Origin: Chelatococcus sambhunathii
Lineage (GTDB): Bacteria > Pseudomonadota > Alphaproteobacteria > Rhizobiales > Beijerinckiaceae
Direction of reading: 5' to 3'
Length of the DNA: 64,000 bases
Assembly: GCF_001418005.1 (NCBI RefSeq)
Contig: NZ_LIOL01000009.1
Location: 1 to 64,000 of the forward strand
How positions within the stretch are numbered: the first letter of the stretch is position 1; each line of letters begins with the position of its first letter. Shown here piece after piece: positions 8,291-16,439 of the stretch. The notes beneath the pieces were generated by a model, which was not told the DNA's origin, searched no databases, and saw nothing but the letters and a program-made list of their open reading frames with translations. A program made the position numbers and the translations under genes.

Positions 8291-8307
8291 TGCAGGATGT
8301 GGGCCAG
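8291..8307 (-). promoter_or_regulatory. Sigma-54 (-24/-12) promoter for aioBA
   Basis: The minus strand reads CTGGCCCACATCCTGCA, giving TGG and TGC with the diagnostic GG-N10-GC spacing. Transcription should start near 8280, about 33 bases before the aioB ATG. The gene just upstream, aioR, encodes a sigma-54 activator. No competing sigma-70 promoter is obvious. Site seen in sequence; use inferred. Confidence 0.75.
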
Positions 8308-8429
8308 CGCGAAAACGATTTACGTATCAGTCGGATGGGCGGCGAGGGCGCAGGTGGCGCCCGGTCTTGTGTCCGGGTTTCCGAACATGGTGCGGTGCCG
8401 AAGGTTCGGGATGCCGAACATGCTGCCTG

Positions 8430-9749
8430 CTACTGCACCGCGATGCTGAGGCGGCGCATCTTTTCCCACAGCGTCGTGCGGCCGATGCCGAGGAGCCGGG
8501 CAGCCGCAGCGATCTCGCCCCCGGTCGCGGCAAGGGCCCGCACGATATGGCGACGTTCCGCCTCGAGCCTCGCATCCTCGAGGGAGCCGAAGCCGGACAG
8601 CCCCGGCCCGCCGTATTCCGCCAGGTCGGGAAAGAGATCGCCCGGCATGAGCCAGGCACCGAGCGCCAGGGCCATCGCCCGCTCCATCCGGTTGCGCAGC
8701 TCGCGGATGTTGCCGGGCCAGGCATGGGCCCGTGCCGCTTCCTCCGTCAGGGCGCTGATCCCCTTCACCGATGTCTCGTGACGTTCGGCGAATTCCGTGA
8801 AGAAGCGGTTCATCAGCCACGGAATGTCGTCGGGCCGGTCCCGGAGCGCGGGCATGCGGACGGTGACCACATTGATGCGATAGTAGAGATCCTGCCGGAA
8901 GCGCCCGGCTTCGACGAGAGCCGGCAGGTCCGCATTGGTCGCCGCGAGGATACGGCCGTCGAAGGCGACCGGCCGCTCGCCGCCCACCCGGTGGAAGCTG
9001 CGCTCCTCGATGAGACGCAGCAGCTTGGCCTGCAGCTCCGGACGTAATTCGCCGATCTCGTCGAGGAAGAGGACACCGCCGGCTGTTCGCTCCGCATAGC
9101 CGACGTGGCGCTGAATGGCGCCCGTGAAGGCGCCCTTCTCATGGCCGAAGAGCTCGCTCTCCATCAGGTCGGCCGGGATGGCGGCGCAGTTGACGGCGAC
9201 GAAGGGCTTCGCGGCAGCCTCCGAGCGGGCATGCAGGAAGCGGGCGGCGACATCCTTGCCCGTTCCGGTTTCGCCGCAGATGAGGACGGGCGCCGCCACG
9301 CGGGCGAGGCGGGACAGCAGCCGCTCGACCTCGCCCATGGCCTGCGATACGCCGAGGACAGGCGTATCGTCGCCTGGGGTGGGGCGGACGAGTTCCGCCA
9401 GCCGCACGAGGAAATCCTCGAGGTCGAAGGGTTTCGTCACGTAGTTGGCGGCACCGGCACGCATCAGCCGCACGGCCTGGTCGATATCGCCGAAACCGGT
9501 GATAAACAGGAACGGCGGAGCATCCGGCCGTCGGGCGATCTCGCGAAAGAGGGTCTCGCCGTCGATATCCGGCAGCCGTATGTCGCAGACGACAGCCCGA
9601 ACACGGGCTTCCCTCAGGGCCGAGACGGCCTCGCGCCCGCGCTGCCACCAGCGGACGGTGAGACCTTCGAGCGAGAGGCGCTGCACGAGGCTCTCGCCCA
9701 TGATGGGGTCGTCCTCGACGAGCGCGATGGTGACGGGCTCAAGCGACAT
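8430..9749 (-). CDS. aioR: AioR sigma-54-dependent response regulator
   Basis: This 439-residue NtrC-type activator is expected to switch on aioBA. The N-terminal receiver has phospho-acceptor D56 (VVCDIRLPD) and K106 (TKPFD). The AAA+ domain has Walker A GETGTGKD (159-166), the sigma-54 contact loop GAFTGA (206-211) and Walker B FLDEIGE. A Fis-type HTH ends the protein (EIAAAARLLGIGRTTLWEKM). ATG 9749 begins the receiver domain at its normal position and overlaps the aioS stop by 11 bases. The 182-base gap after it holds the aioBA promoter. Confidence 0.94.
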   Translation of the reverse strand: MSLEPVTIALVEDDPIMGESLVQRLSLEGLTVRWWQRGREAVSALREARVRAVVCDIRLPDIDGETLFREIARRPDAPPFLFITGFGDIDQAVRLMRAGAANYVTKPFDLEDFLVRLAELVRPTPGDDTPVLGVSQAMGEVERLLSRLARVAAPVLICGETGTGKDVAARFLHARSEAAAKPFVAVNCAAIPADLMESELFGHEKGAFTGAIQRHVGYAERTAGGVLFLDEIGELRPELQAKLLRLIEERSFHRVGGERPVAFDGRILAATNADLPALVEAGRFRQDLYYRINVVTVRMPALRDRPDDIPWLMNRFFTEFAERHETSVKGISALTEEAARAHAWPGNIRELRNRMERAMALALGAWLMPGDLFPDLAEYGGPGLSGFGSLEDARLEAERRHIVRALAATGGEIAAAARLLGIGRTTLWEKMRRLSIAVQ

Positions 9750-11196
9750 CGGACAGTTCCTCGCCGGATCGCAGCGGGATAATGAGCCGCAGCACCGTGC
9801 CGCCTTCCCCGGGGCGGTCGACCTCGATACGGCCGCCAAGCTCGCTCACGAGGCGCCGGGTCGTCCAGAGGCCGAGCCCGAGCCCGCCGTCGCGCAGCGG
9901 CGTCGCTGCTGCCGGCCCCGTAAGAACCTGCGCGGCCGCCTCCGGCAGGCCGGGACCTCGATCACGCACCGAGGCAACGAAAAGGTGGCCGCTCACCTCC
10001 GCTGACAGGAAGACGCTTGCCCCTTCAGGTGAGGCCGCCACGGCGTTCAGCAATAGGTTGAGGATGGCTTGCCGCACGGGCGTACTCGGCAGCGGCACCG
10101 TGCCGTCGAGGCCGTTGTCAAGCAACACGCCGACAGCCTTGCGCCGCGCCTCCGGTGCAATCAGAAGTTGAAGATCGGCGAGATCCGACGCGGCGAGGTC
10201 GCGCGCACGCTTCTCCTCGCGGTAGGCGGCCAGCGTGGTGCGCACCACGTCTCGGATGCCGAGAAGACCACGGTCGAGCAAGCCGATGGCATTGGCGCGG
10301 ACATGTGCGAGATGGCCGTGGGTTCTGAGCGTCGCAAGGGCGTTGAAAAGACCGCCGAGCGGGTTGTTGATCTCGTGCGCAAGGGCCGAGGCGAGGCGCC
10401 CGAGGCTGCCAAGGCGCTCCTCTTCGGCGAGCTTCTTCACGAGCGTCTCGCGCTCATCCATGGATGCCGCCAAAGCGTTGTAGGCGCGGAAGAGACGGCC
10501 GAATTCGCCACGCTGGCGCATGACGACATCCTCGGCGATGGGCACTGCGGAAACGCTGCGAGCAAGCCCCAGATGGTTGGTGAGGATGGTGACCGGCCGC
10601 ATCATGCGCGCCATGAGGAACCAACCAGCGGTTGCCAGGACGAGCGTGAGCAGCCCGTTTGTCGCAACAAGTGCGAACATGACGCTGCGCCGCTCGGCGG
10701 CGAGATGCCGCGTGTCGAAGACCGCCTCGATGAAGCCGACCGTCTGCCCCGGATAGGACAGCTTGCGCACGGCCGTCGCCGTGTCAGCCCCTGCTTCGAA
10801 GCTGAAGCTGTCGGCACCGGCCACCTGCACGCGCTGGCGCTCCTCGTTCAATGATCCCACAGGATACCGACGCGGATCGGAGGCGGCGATCACCCGGCCG
10901 TCGGCATGGCTGACGACCGTCTCGAGCGGGCGCAGGCTCCTGTGCAGGTCCCGTGCGCGTTCGATCGCATCGAACACCTCCCAGGTATCGTCGCGCAGCA
11001 TGGAGGGCGCGACAGCCGAAGACAGGCCGTCGAGATAGCTCTGGGCGAGATCGCGCAGGTGCCGCTCCTGCGTGTCGGCAAGCCGGGCGAGGACGCGTTC
11101 GGAGAGGATGAGGCCGACGAGCACCATCAGGCCGGCGACGGCCAGCGGCACCTTCGCTGTAATGGGCCAGGAGCGCGGATCGAGGCGGCCGAGCAT
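9739..11196 (-). CDS. aioS: AioS sensor histidine kinase
   Basis: A 485-residue membrane histidine kinase that pairs with AioX and AioR to detect As(III). Two transmembrane segments (about residues 15-33 and 173-195) flank a periplasmic domain of about 140 residues that should contact AioX. A HAMP linker follows, then the H-box ALAHEINNPLGG with H274, the N-box LNLLLNAVAAS, and G-boxes DRGPGLP and GGLGLGLW. ATG 11196 lies three bases after the aioX stop, so the two are probably co-translated. The order aioX-aioS-aioR matches characterised arsenite oxidisers. Confidence 0.93.
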   Translation of the reverse strand: MLGRLDPRSWPITAKVPLAVAGLMVLVGLILSERVLARLADTQERHLRDLAQSYLDGLSSAVAPSMLRDDTWEVFDAIERARDLHRSLRPLETVVSHADGRVIAASDPRRYPVGSLNEERQRVQVAGADSFSFEAGADTATAVRKLSYPGQTVGFIEAVFDTRHLAAERRSVMFALVATNGLLTLVLATAGWFLMARMMRPVTILTNHLGLARSVSAVPIAEDVVMRQRGEFGRLFRAYNALAASMDERETLVKKLAEEERLGSLGRLASALAHEINNPLGGLFNALATLRTHGHLAHVRANAIGLLDRGLLGIRDVVRTTLAAYREEKRARDLAASDLADLQLLIAPEARRKAVGVLLDNGLDGTVPLPSTPVRQAILNLLLNAVAASPEGASVFLSAEVSGHLFVASVRDRGPGLPEAAAQVLTGPAAATPLRDGGLGLGLWTTRRLVSELGGRIEVDRPGEGGTVLRLIIPLRSGEELSDVA

Positions 11197-11199
11197 CGT

Positions 11200-12081
11200 T
11201 CAGCCCGCCCGCGCCAGAAGGTCGACCTTGGCGGCAATCGCATCGAACAGGCTCGCTGGTTCGCGGGCGAAGCCGTCAAGACGCAGCATGGCGAGGACCG
11301 CGTGGCCGTCCGGATCCGCCGGCATCGCAAGGAGCGCCCCGGCGAGCTTCGCGAGCCGGGTCTCGTCGAGTGGTGTGCGCGGCGCCGCAACGGGCGGAAA
11401 GGCAAGCCATTCCGATCGCCGCAGAACGCGCGTGCGCCCCGTCAGCTCGGGCTCGATCTGGACCATGACCTCATAGACATAGCCGTCGACCGAGCCCGAT
11501 CCCGCGAGGCCGCTCGCCACAGCGCGGATGACGTTGCGATGGCCGTAGGTGAAGAATGCTCGGGCGAAGAAGCCTTCGGGCCGCACGCCCATCTCCGCCA
11601 GCAGGGCGCGCGTGACCAGGAAGCCGGAATTGGAATCGGGATCGGAGAAGGCGTGGATGCCGCCGGCGAGATCGGCGACGCTACGTGCCTCGCTGTCATT
11701 GCCGACGATGACATAGGATTGATACAAAGGGCGCGAGCGCCACAGCGGCACGGCGACCAGCTGCAGTTCGCTGCGGTGCGTGACGAACGGGTAGCCGCAG
11801 ATCCACGCCGCGTCGATCTGGCGCGTGGTCAGGAGCGCCGTGATTTCCTGATAAGTCCGCCGCGTGATGAGCCTGACCGGATGGCCGGTGGCACGTTCGA
11901 GATAGCTCTGAAGCCGGGCGAGCAGCTCGAGATCGTTGTTGAGGAAGACCGGCGTCAGGCCGAAGCGGATCTCCCCGATGGGCGCGGCCTCGCTCGCGCC
12001 GGCCCGGCAAGCCACGAGGGCAGCGGCCAGAACGGCAATAACCCGGCGACGATCCGGCGGGGCCGAACCTTCCGCGCGCAT
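11200..12081 (-). CDS. aioX: AioX periplasmic arsenite-binding sensor protein
   Basis: A 293-residue periplasmic binding protein of the PhnD/phosphonate-binding fold that captures As(III) and signals through AioS. The N-terminus has a signal peptide (basic RRR then a hydrophobic stretch to about residue 32). C95 in AAWICGYPF fits the single conserved cysteine shown in Agrobacterium AioX to be needed for arsenite sensing; the numbering differs by the signal length. ATG 12081 follows GAGGGGAGG at good spacing. It is the first gene of aioXSR. Confidence 0.93.
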   Translation of the reverse strand: MRAEGSAPPDRRRVIAVLAAALVACRAGASEAAPIGEIRFGLTPVFLNNDLELLARLQSYLERATGHPVRLITRRTYQEITALLTTRQIDAAWICGYPFVTHRSELQLVAVPLWRSRPLYQSYVIVGNDSEARSVADLAGGIHAFSDPDSNSGFLVTRALLAEMGVRPEGFFARAFFTYGHRNVIRAVASGLAGSGSVDGYVYEVMVQIEPELTGRTRVLRRSEWLAFPPVAAPRTPLDETRLAKLAGALLAMPADPDGHAVLAMLRLDGFAREPASLFDAIAAKVDLLARAG

Positions 12082-12381
12082 GTCGCCTCCCCTCGTTCTT
12101 TGTTAATTGTACAAAATGATAGCCCCGACCATCCCAGACGGGAACCCCGGACAGTGCGCGACCGAGAACACTTGCGTCGCAGGTTCGAGGCCGCCGTCGG
12201 GGACTGACTGGCGAGCGCGTCCAGTTGCTCGGGCGAGGTCATGCAAAGTGGTCCGCAGCCTCGTTGCGGAGTCTCGGCACGACCGACAGCGTTGAGGACT
12301 GGCAAAGCTGCCTTGCCCTGGCGGATCGGCTCGGCTGGCGCCGCGTCGGGGCGACGCTGGCTCCGGCATCTCAGCGGCCGA
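12082..12381. other. Intergenic region upstream of aioX
   Basis: No gene is supported here. The end nearest aioX is AT-rich and contains the perfect 8-base palindrome TTGTACAA (12107-12114). On the minus strand TACAAT inside it could be a -10 box for aioX, but no good -35 hexamer is present, so expression may be weak or activator-dependent. The rest is GC-rich sequence with no stable coding or RNA signature. Confidence 0.4.
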
Positions 12382-12819
12382 TCAGGCGCATCTGACACAC
12401 CGATGCGCGGCGGGGTCGATGTCCAGCCGCCGCATGCCGATTTCCTCGCCGCATTCGGTGCAATAGCCGTATTCCCCGGCTGCGAGGCGCGTCAGCGCGT
12501 GCTCGATGCGGACCTTCTGGGCCTTCAACCGGCGCTCGTAGGCCTGGGCCATGGCCTGCGCCTGCATGGCGTCCATGCGGCTGAGCCGCCCGACACTCTG
12601 CTGGTCGAGCTCGACAGGTGCCACATTGGCGGCCTGGGCCTCGATCTCCGCATTCGTTTCCTCCAGCGCCCGTTCGAGCCGGGGACCGAACAGTGCGCGC
12701 ATTGTCCTGTCGTATTCCTCTCTCAATGGATCCTCCCTTGCCTTGCCATCCGTCCCGTCCGCGTCTGCGGGTAATGCCGAACTTCTCGCGCTTTCCAAAA
12801 TAGATCGATTATTGCTCAT
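12382..12819 (-). CDS. DksA/TraR-family zinc-finger protein
   Basis: A 145-residue protein of the DksA/TraR family, which binds the RNA polymerase secondary channel. The C-terminus carries a four-cysteine zinc finger (C120, C123, C141, C144; YCTECGEEI...HRCVRC). The central part (about residues 35-110) is predicted coiled coil. The tip lacks a clear DxxDxA motif; only D83 is nearby, so it may not act with ppGpp as E. coli DksA does. It is monocistronic, and its position beside aioX is probably incidental. Confidence 0.8.
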   Translation of the reverse strand: MSNNRSILESARSSALPADADGTDGKAREDPLREEYDRTMRALFGPRLERALEETNAEIEAQAANVAPVELDQQSVGRLSRMDAMQAQAMAQAYERRLKAQKVRIEHALTRLAAGEYGYCTECGEEIGMRRLDIDPAAHRCVRCA

Positions 12820-13180
12820 AATTGTGCATTCTGCAGGGCATGTCGTCCGGTTTGTTTTAGCCTAAGTTTGAGCAAGAAATTGGTTTGTGGTTCAGAATAA
12901 CACAGTGACCGGGTGTGAAAGGGCGTGTTCACCGGTGAGCCTCATGCGGCTCGACGCGTGATGGACTGGGATGGATTGCTTGTTGTTGTATCCGTGCGTT
13001 GCCATGTTCGATGCCTCGATTGCGGTTGGGCCTCAGTGGCGCCTGCTGTTTCGGCTCGTTTCGCATCTCGTCCGCATGGCCGACGTCCCCTGCCAGATGC
13101 GACCGTCGTCCAATCCGGCAAGTACTCCGCCGTAGCGCGCTGAACGCCGCCTGCGTCCTCACCTATGCCCGGAGATCACG
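12820..13180. other. Intergenic region between divergent dksA-like and methyltransferase genes
   Basis: This 361-base stretch separates two divergent genes and must contain both promoters. The part next to the dksA-like gene (about 12840-12910) is AT-richer than its surroundings. No convincing sigma-70 pair, operator palindrome, RNA gene or small coding sequence could be supported. Short reading frames here have atypical, Arg/Pro-rich composition. Confidence 0.4.
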
Positions 13181-14020
13181 ATGATGAATGCGGCCCCGCA
13201 GCCGCAAACGGCACGCATTGCACGCGCCTGCCCTTTGTGCGGAAACGAGAGGAAACGAAAGAAGCTGCAGCGCTATTCGGATGAGCGATGGTCGGTCGTC
13301 GCGTGCCCGATCTGCGACTTCGTGCATCTGTCGCACGCGCCGCCGCTCAAGGCACTGGAAAGCGAGCTTGCCTGGGAGAAGAGCTTTCATGTTGAGCGCG
13401 ACAGGCGCAGGAAGCGCAATCCGCTGTGGCAGGCGCTGGATCATGCGACACGATGGAGGCTGAGACTCGGCCGGGCAGCGTCGCCTGCTGGAAGGATCGC
13501 GCGCTCCGCCGCGCGCGGCGCCGTGCTCGATCTGGGCTGCGGCACGGGACGCCATCTGGAAGACCTGCCGGAGGGCTACACACCCTATGGCGTGGAGATC
13601 TCGCGCGAGCTCGCGGAGATATCGGACCGGCTCTTTCGCGCGCGCGGTGGCCGCACGGTGCAGGCCTCGGCACTCGACGGATTGCGGGAGTTCGATGATG
13701 GCTTCTTCTCGGGAGCTCTGTTGCGTTCGTTCCTCGAGCACGACATCCGACCGTTGCCAATTCTGGAGGAGCTCAACCGCGTGCTCGTGCCGGGCGGTGT
13801 CGCGCTGGTCAAGGTGCCCAATTTCGCGAGCATCAACCGATTGATCATGGGGCAGCGCTGGTGTGGCATCCGTCTTCCGGATCATGTCAATTACTTCACG
13901 CCGGGAACGCTCAGGCGTATGGCCGGTGCGGCCGGCTTCAACGTGCGGTTCGATCTGCTGACGCTTGTGCCGACCTCGGACAACATGTGGGCGACATTGG
14001 TGAAGCCTCCCATCGCGTAG
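13181..14020 (+). CDS. Class I SAM-dependent methyltransferase with N-terminal zinc ribbon
   Basis: A 279-residue protein. C17-C20 and C42-C45 form a probable zinc ribbon. Residues 115-124 (VLDLGCGTGR) are SAM motif I, and the later ILEELNRVLVPGGVALVKVP is the post-motif III region of class I methyltransferases. This layout resembles the UbiG/Methyltransf_11-type enzymes used in surface sugar or lipid modification, but the substrate is not recognisable. ATG 13181 follows GGAG at six bases; the next codon is also ATG. It ends 23 bases from the convergent MFS gene. Confidence 0.8.
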   Translation: MMNAAPQPQTARIARACPLCGNERKRKKLQRYSDERWSVVACPICDFVHLSHAPPLKALESELAWEKSFHVERDRRRKRNPLWQALDHATRWRLRLGRAASPAGRIARSAARGAVLDLGCGTGRHLEDLPEGYTPYGVEISRELAEISDRLFRARGGRTVQASALDGLREFDDGFFSGALLRSFLEHDIRPLPILEELNRVLVPGGVALVKVPNFASINRLIMGQRWCGIRLPDHVNYFTPGTLRRMAGAAGFNVRFDLLTLVPTSDNMWATLVKPPIA

Positions 14021-14043
14021 CGGTCGGCCCTTCTCGCTGTGTC

Positions 14044-15330
14044 CTAGAATCGCGCCAGCCGACGCAGTCGCGGCATGAGCACTCCCAGGCATGCCGCGGC
14101 GGCAAGAGCATAGGCCACCATGGCGAGATATTGCAGAGCAAGCGGCGCGCCCAGATCGAGTAGAACGCCCATGAGCCCCGGCGCGAGTGCCGAGGCAATG
14201 ACCTGGGCCGCAAAGGCGACGGATCGGATCGCGCCGAGATGGCGCGTGCCGAACAGCTCCGCCCATAGCGCGCCGAGCAGCGTCGAGGCGCCCCCGTTGG
14301 TGAGTGCACCGAGGGCCATGAAGACCGGCACACTCCATGGCGAAGCCGACAGGGCGAGGACGGTGACGGCGCCCGCCATCGGCAAAAGGAAGAACGGCAA
14401 CAGCCGGATCGAGCCGAAACGATCGATGAGCCAGCCGGTGGACAGTGCCGTGACCACGCTCACGCTCGCATAGACCGGGAACCAGCCGGCGAACCAGGAA
14501 AGCGTCCAGCCCTTGTCGTCAACGAGATAGGCCTGATGAAAGAATATCCCCGTCATGACGAAGGAGGGCGCCACGACCGCGACCAGGGCGGCAAAGAATT
14601 CGGGACGGCGCAGGACCTCCCCGCGGGTCCACTGTTTCTGGCCGGTGCCTTCCGCCTCGCCGCCGGTCTCGGTGTGATCGTGCCGCGGCTCCCGACGCAG
14701 CAGGGCGAGCGTGAGCGGAACGGACACGGCACAGAGGACGAAGGCGCCGACGAGCCACGTCTGGCGCCAGCCTATCGCCGCCATGAGGGCGACGGCGGTC
14801 GCCGGCATGAACGCTTCGCTCACCGGAAATCCCAGCACCGCGAGCGACATCATGCGGCCGCGCCGCTTGATATACCACCGGCCGACGCCGGTGAGCGCCA
14901 GATGTCCCATTGCGCCCTGGCCGAACAGGCGCAGCCCGAACAGGATCGGAAGCAGCAGCCATGGCGAACGGACTTGTGACATTCCCATGCACATCGCGGC
15001 CAGGGCAAGAAGCGCGAGCACCGCCAGTCCGCGGATCCTGAAGCGGTCGGCGATCTTCCCGCCCCACATCAGAACGCAGGCGCTGGCGATCGTGCCCAGG
15101 CTGTACAGGGTGCCGAAGCCGCCGTCGGAGAGAGCGAGGTCGGCTTTCAGCCACGGCGCGAAGACCGCGATGAAATAGGTCTGCCCGAAGGCGGATGACA
15201 TGGTCATCACGATGGCGGCGACGACGAATTCGGTCGGCGCCGGAGCGCGCTGAAGACCAGCCGACCGAAGACCCGGTGCGGGACGGGCCGCGCCCGTCTG
15301 CGGCCCGGCGATGCCTGGTACATCAGCCAT
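14044..15330 (-). CDS. MFS transporter, substrate unknown
   Basis: A 428-residue 12-helix major facilitator. A proline/alanine-rich cytoplasmic N-terminus of about 33 residues precedes helix 1. GGKIADRFRIRG after helix 2 is the MFS motif A region, and a central hydrophilic loop (HDHTETGGEAEGTGQKQWTR) separates the two six-helix halves. It resembles the OFA/monocarboxylate-like or nitrate-like clades only broadly. No neighbouring enzyme suggests a substrate. A possible small Cys-rich frame (15323-15523) overlaps its start codon. Confidence 0.8.
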   Translation of the reverse strand: MADVPGIAGPQTGAARPAPGLRSAGLQRAPAPTEFVVAAIVMTMSSAFGQTYFIAVFAPWLKADLALSDGGFGTLYSLGTIASACVLMWGGKIADRFRIRGLAVLALLALAAMCMGMSQVRSPWLLLPILFGLRLFGQGAMGHLALTGVGRWYIKRRGRMMSLAVLGFPVSEAFMPATAVALMAAIGWRQTWLVGAFVLCAVSVPLTLALLRREPRHDHTETGGEAEGTGQKQWTRGEVLRRPEFFAALVAVVAPSFVMTGIFFHQAYLVDDKGWTLSWFAGWFPVYASVSVVTALSTGWLIDRFGSIRLLPFFLLPMAGAVTVLALSASPWSVPVFMALGALTNGGASTLLGALWAELFGTRHLGAIRSVAFAAQVIASALAPGLMGVLLDLGAPLALQYLAMVAYALAAAACLGVLMPRLRRLARF

Positions 15331-15523
15331 GGTCGAGGCCCACCGCCTGACGGGCCACGGTGCCGGAAGGGACGCAATGACGACCGGCGCCGGCTCCCGC
15401 AGGAGCGCACCGGACAGGAAGCGGTGCCGCGCGCACGCTGCAAGTTGGGCAGCCGTTGTCGAATGGTGGCATGGCCGTGAGCCTAGACAGGGGCGCGCCG
15501 GTAGGACAGTACGGGCAAGGCAC
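15323..15523 (-). CDS. Possible small Cys-rich (zinc-ribbon-like) protein
   Basis: A 66-codon frame on the minus strand with GTG start 15523 and AGGG six bases upstream. The N-terminus carries C-x2-C (CPYC) and, 20 residues later, another C-x2-C (CPTC), the spacing of a small zinc ribbon. Its stop overlaps the start codon of the downstream MFS gene, as expected for a translated leader or coupled gene. The second half is Ala/Gly/Pro-rich and uninformative. It could be chance in GC-rich DNA. Confidence 0.3.
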   Translation of the reverse strand: MPCPYCPTGAPLSRLTAMPPFDNGCPTCSVRAAPLPVRCAPAGAGAGRHCVPSGTVARQAVGLDHG

Positions 15524-15576
15524 GTCTGCCCTGCCTCCCTTGCAACCCGGAGCGCATCCTCCGCTTCCCTGATGCC

Positions 15577-16428
15577 CTACCGGAACATCATGATCGGGAT
15601 CTTGCAGGAACGGACCATCTCGACGGTGGTCGAACCGACAATGAGGTTGCGGATGCGGGAGTGGCCGTAGGCGCCCATGACAAGGAGGTCGATGCCCTCG
15701 CGTTCGACGCTCTGGGCAATCACCTGTTCCGGCTGGCCGGGCACGAGGTCGGCTTTCGGCACGTAGCCCGCGGCGGCGAGCTGGGCCACGGCGCCGTCGA
15801 GCTTCTTCCGCGCGTCGGACGTCTCAGCGCCCACCATGAGCAGCCGGCAGGAAAGCCCGGCGAACATCGGGCTGCGCGCAATGTGGTCCACCGCCTTCAG
15901 AGCACTGGCGCCGCCGTCGAAGGCGACGAGGACGCGTTCGATTGGCCTGAAGGCGCGCGCCGCGACAAGTACCGGGCGGCGGCTGGCGCGCACCACACGT
16001 TCCAGGTTGGAGCCGAGGTGCAGCTTGGCGAAATCCGCTGCCTCGCCGCGCTTGCCGATGACCACGAGTTCGGCGTCCATCTCGCGCTCGGCGACCGTTT
16101 CAGTGAGATCGCCAAGGCGCAGGCTGGTCACGGCATCGATGCCGGCAGCGGCAAGGCGCGCCTTCGCTTCGTCGAGGACGAGACGACCGCGCTTCTGGGC
16201 AAGGCGTGCCTTCTCCTCGTCCAGCGCGGCGAGTTCGGCGAGCAGGGTGTCGCGGGCATCCGCCGAGAGGCTGCCGGTATAGTCCGCGGGAATGCTGGAG
16301 GTGTCGCGTCGGCCCAGGACATGCAGCACCTCGACCGAGGCGTCCAGGCGGGCGGCCGCCCAAGCGGCATGGTCGCAGACGCTTTGCGCATAGACGGAGG
16401 CATCGATCAGGGCGAGAAGCTTCGTCAT
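15577..16428 (-). CDS. Tandem universal stress protein (UspA family)
   Basis: A 283-residue cytoplasmic protein with two UspA domains in tandem. The second domain keeps the ATP-binding pattern G-x2-G-x9-G-S/T (GAYGHSRIRNLIVGSTT, near residues 255-271). The first has a weaker version, GKRGEAADFAKLHLGS. Tandem Usps are often stress-induced regulators. ATG 16428 is chosen over a TTG at 16443 because GAGGGG lies seven bases upstream. It is 11 bases after the SulP stop, so the two form one operon and the Usp may regulate the transporter. Confidence 0.9.
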   Translation of the reverse strand: MTKLLALIDASVYAQSVCDHAAWAAARLDASVEVLHVLGRRDTSSIPADYTGSLSADARDTLLAELAALDEEKARLAQKRGRLVLDEAKARLAAAGIDAVTSLRLGDLTETVAEREMDAELVVIGKRGEAADFAKLHLGSNLERVVRASRRPVLVAARAFRPIERVLVAFDGGASALKAVDHIARSPMFAGLSCRLLMVGAETSDARKKLDGAVAQLAAAGYVPKADLVPGQPEQVIAQSVEREGIDLLVMGAYGHSRIRNLIVGSTTVEMVRSCKIPIMMFR

Positions 16429-16439
16429 GGCGTTTCCCC

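Noticed and set aside
12120-12260. tRNA-like GGTTCGA sequence in the gap upstream of aioX
   Set aside because: The surrounding bases do not form a T-stem, no acceptor stem or anticodon arm pairs, and no CCA follows.
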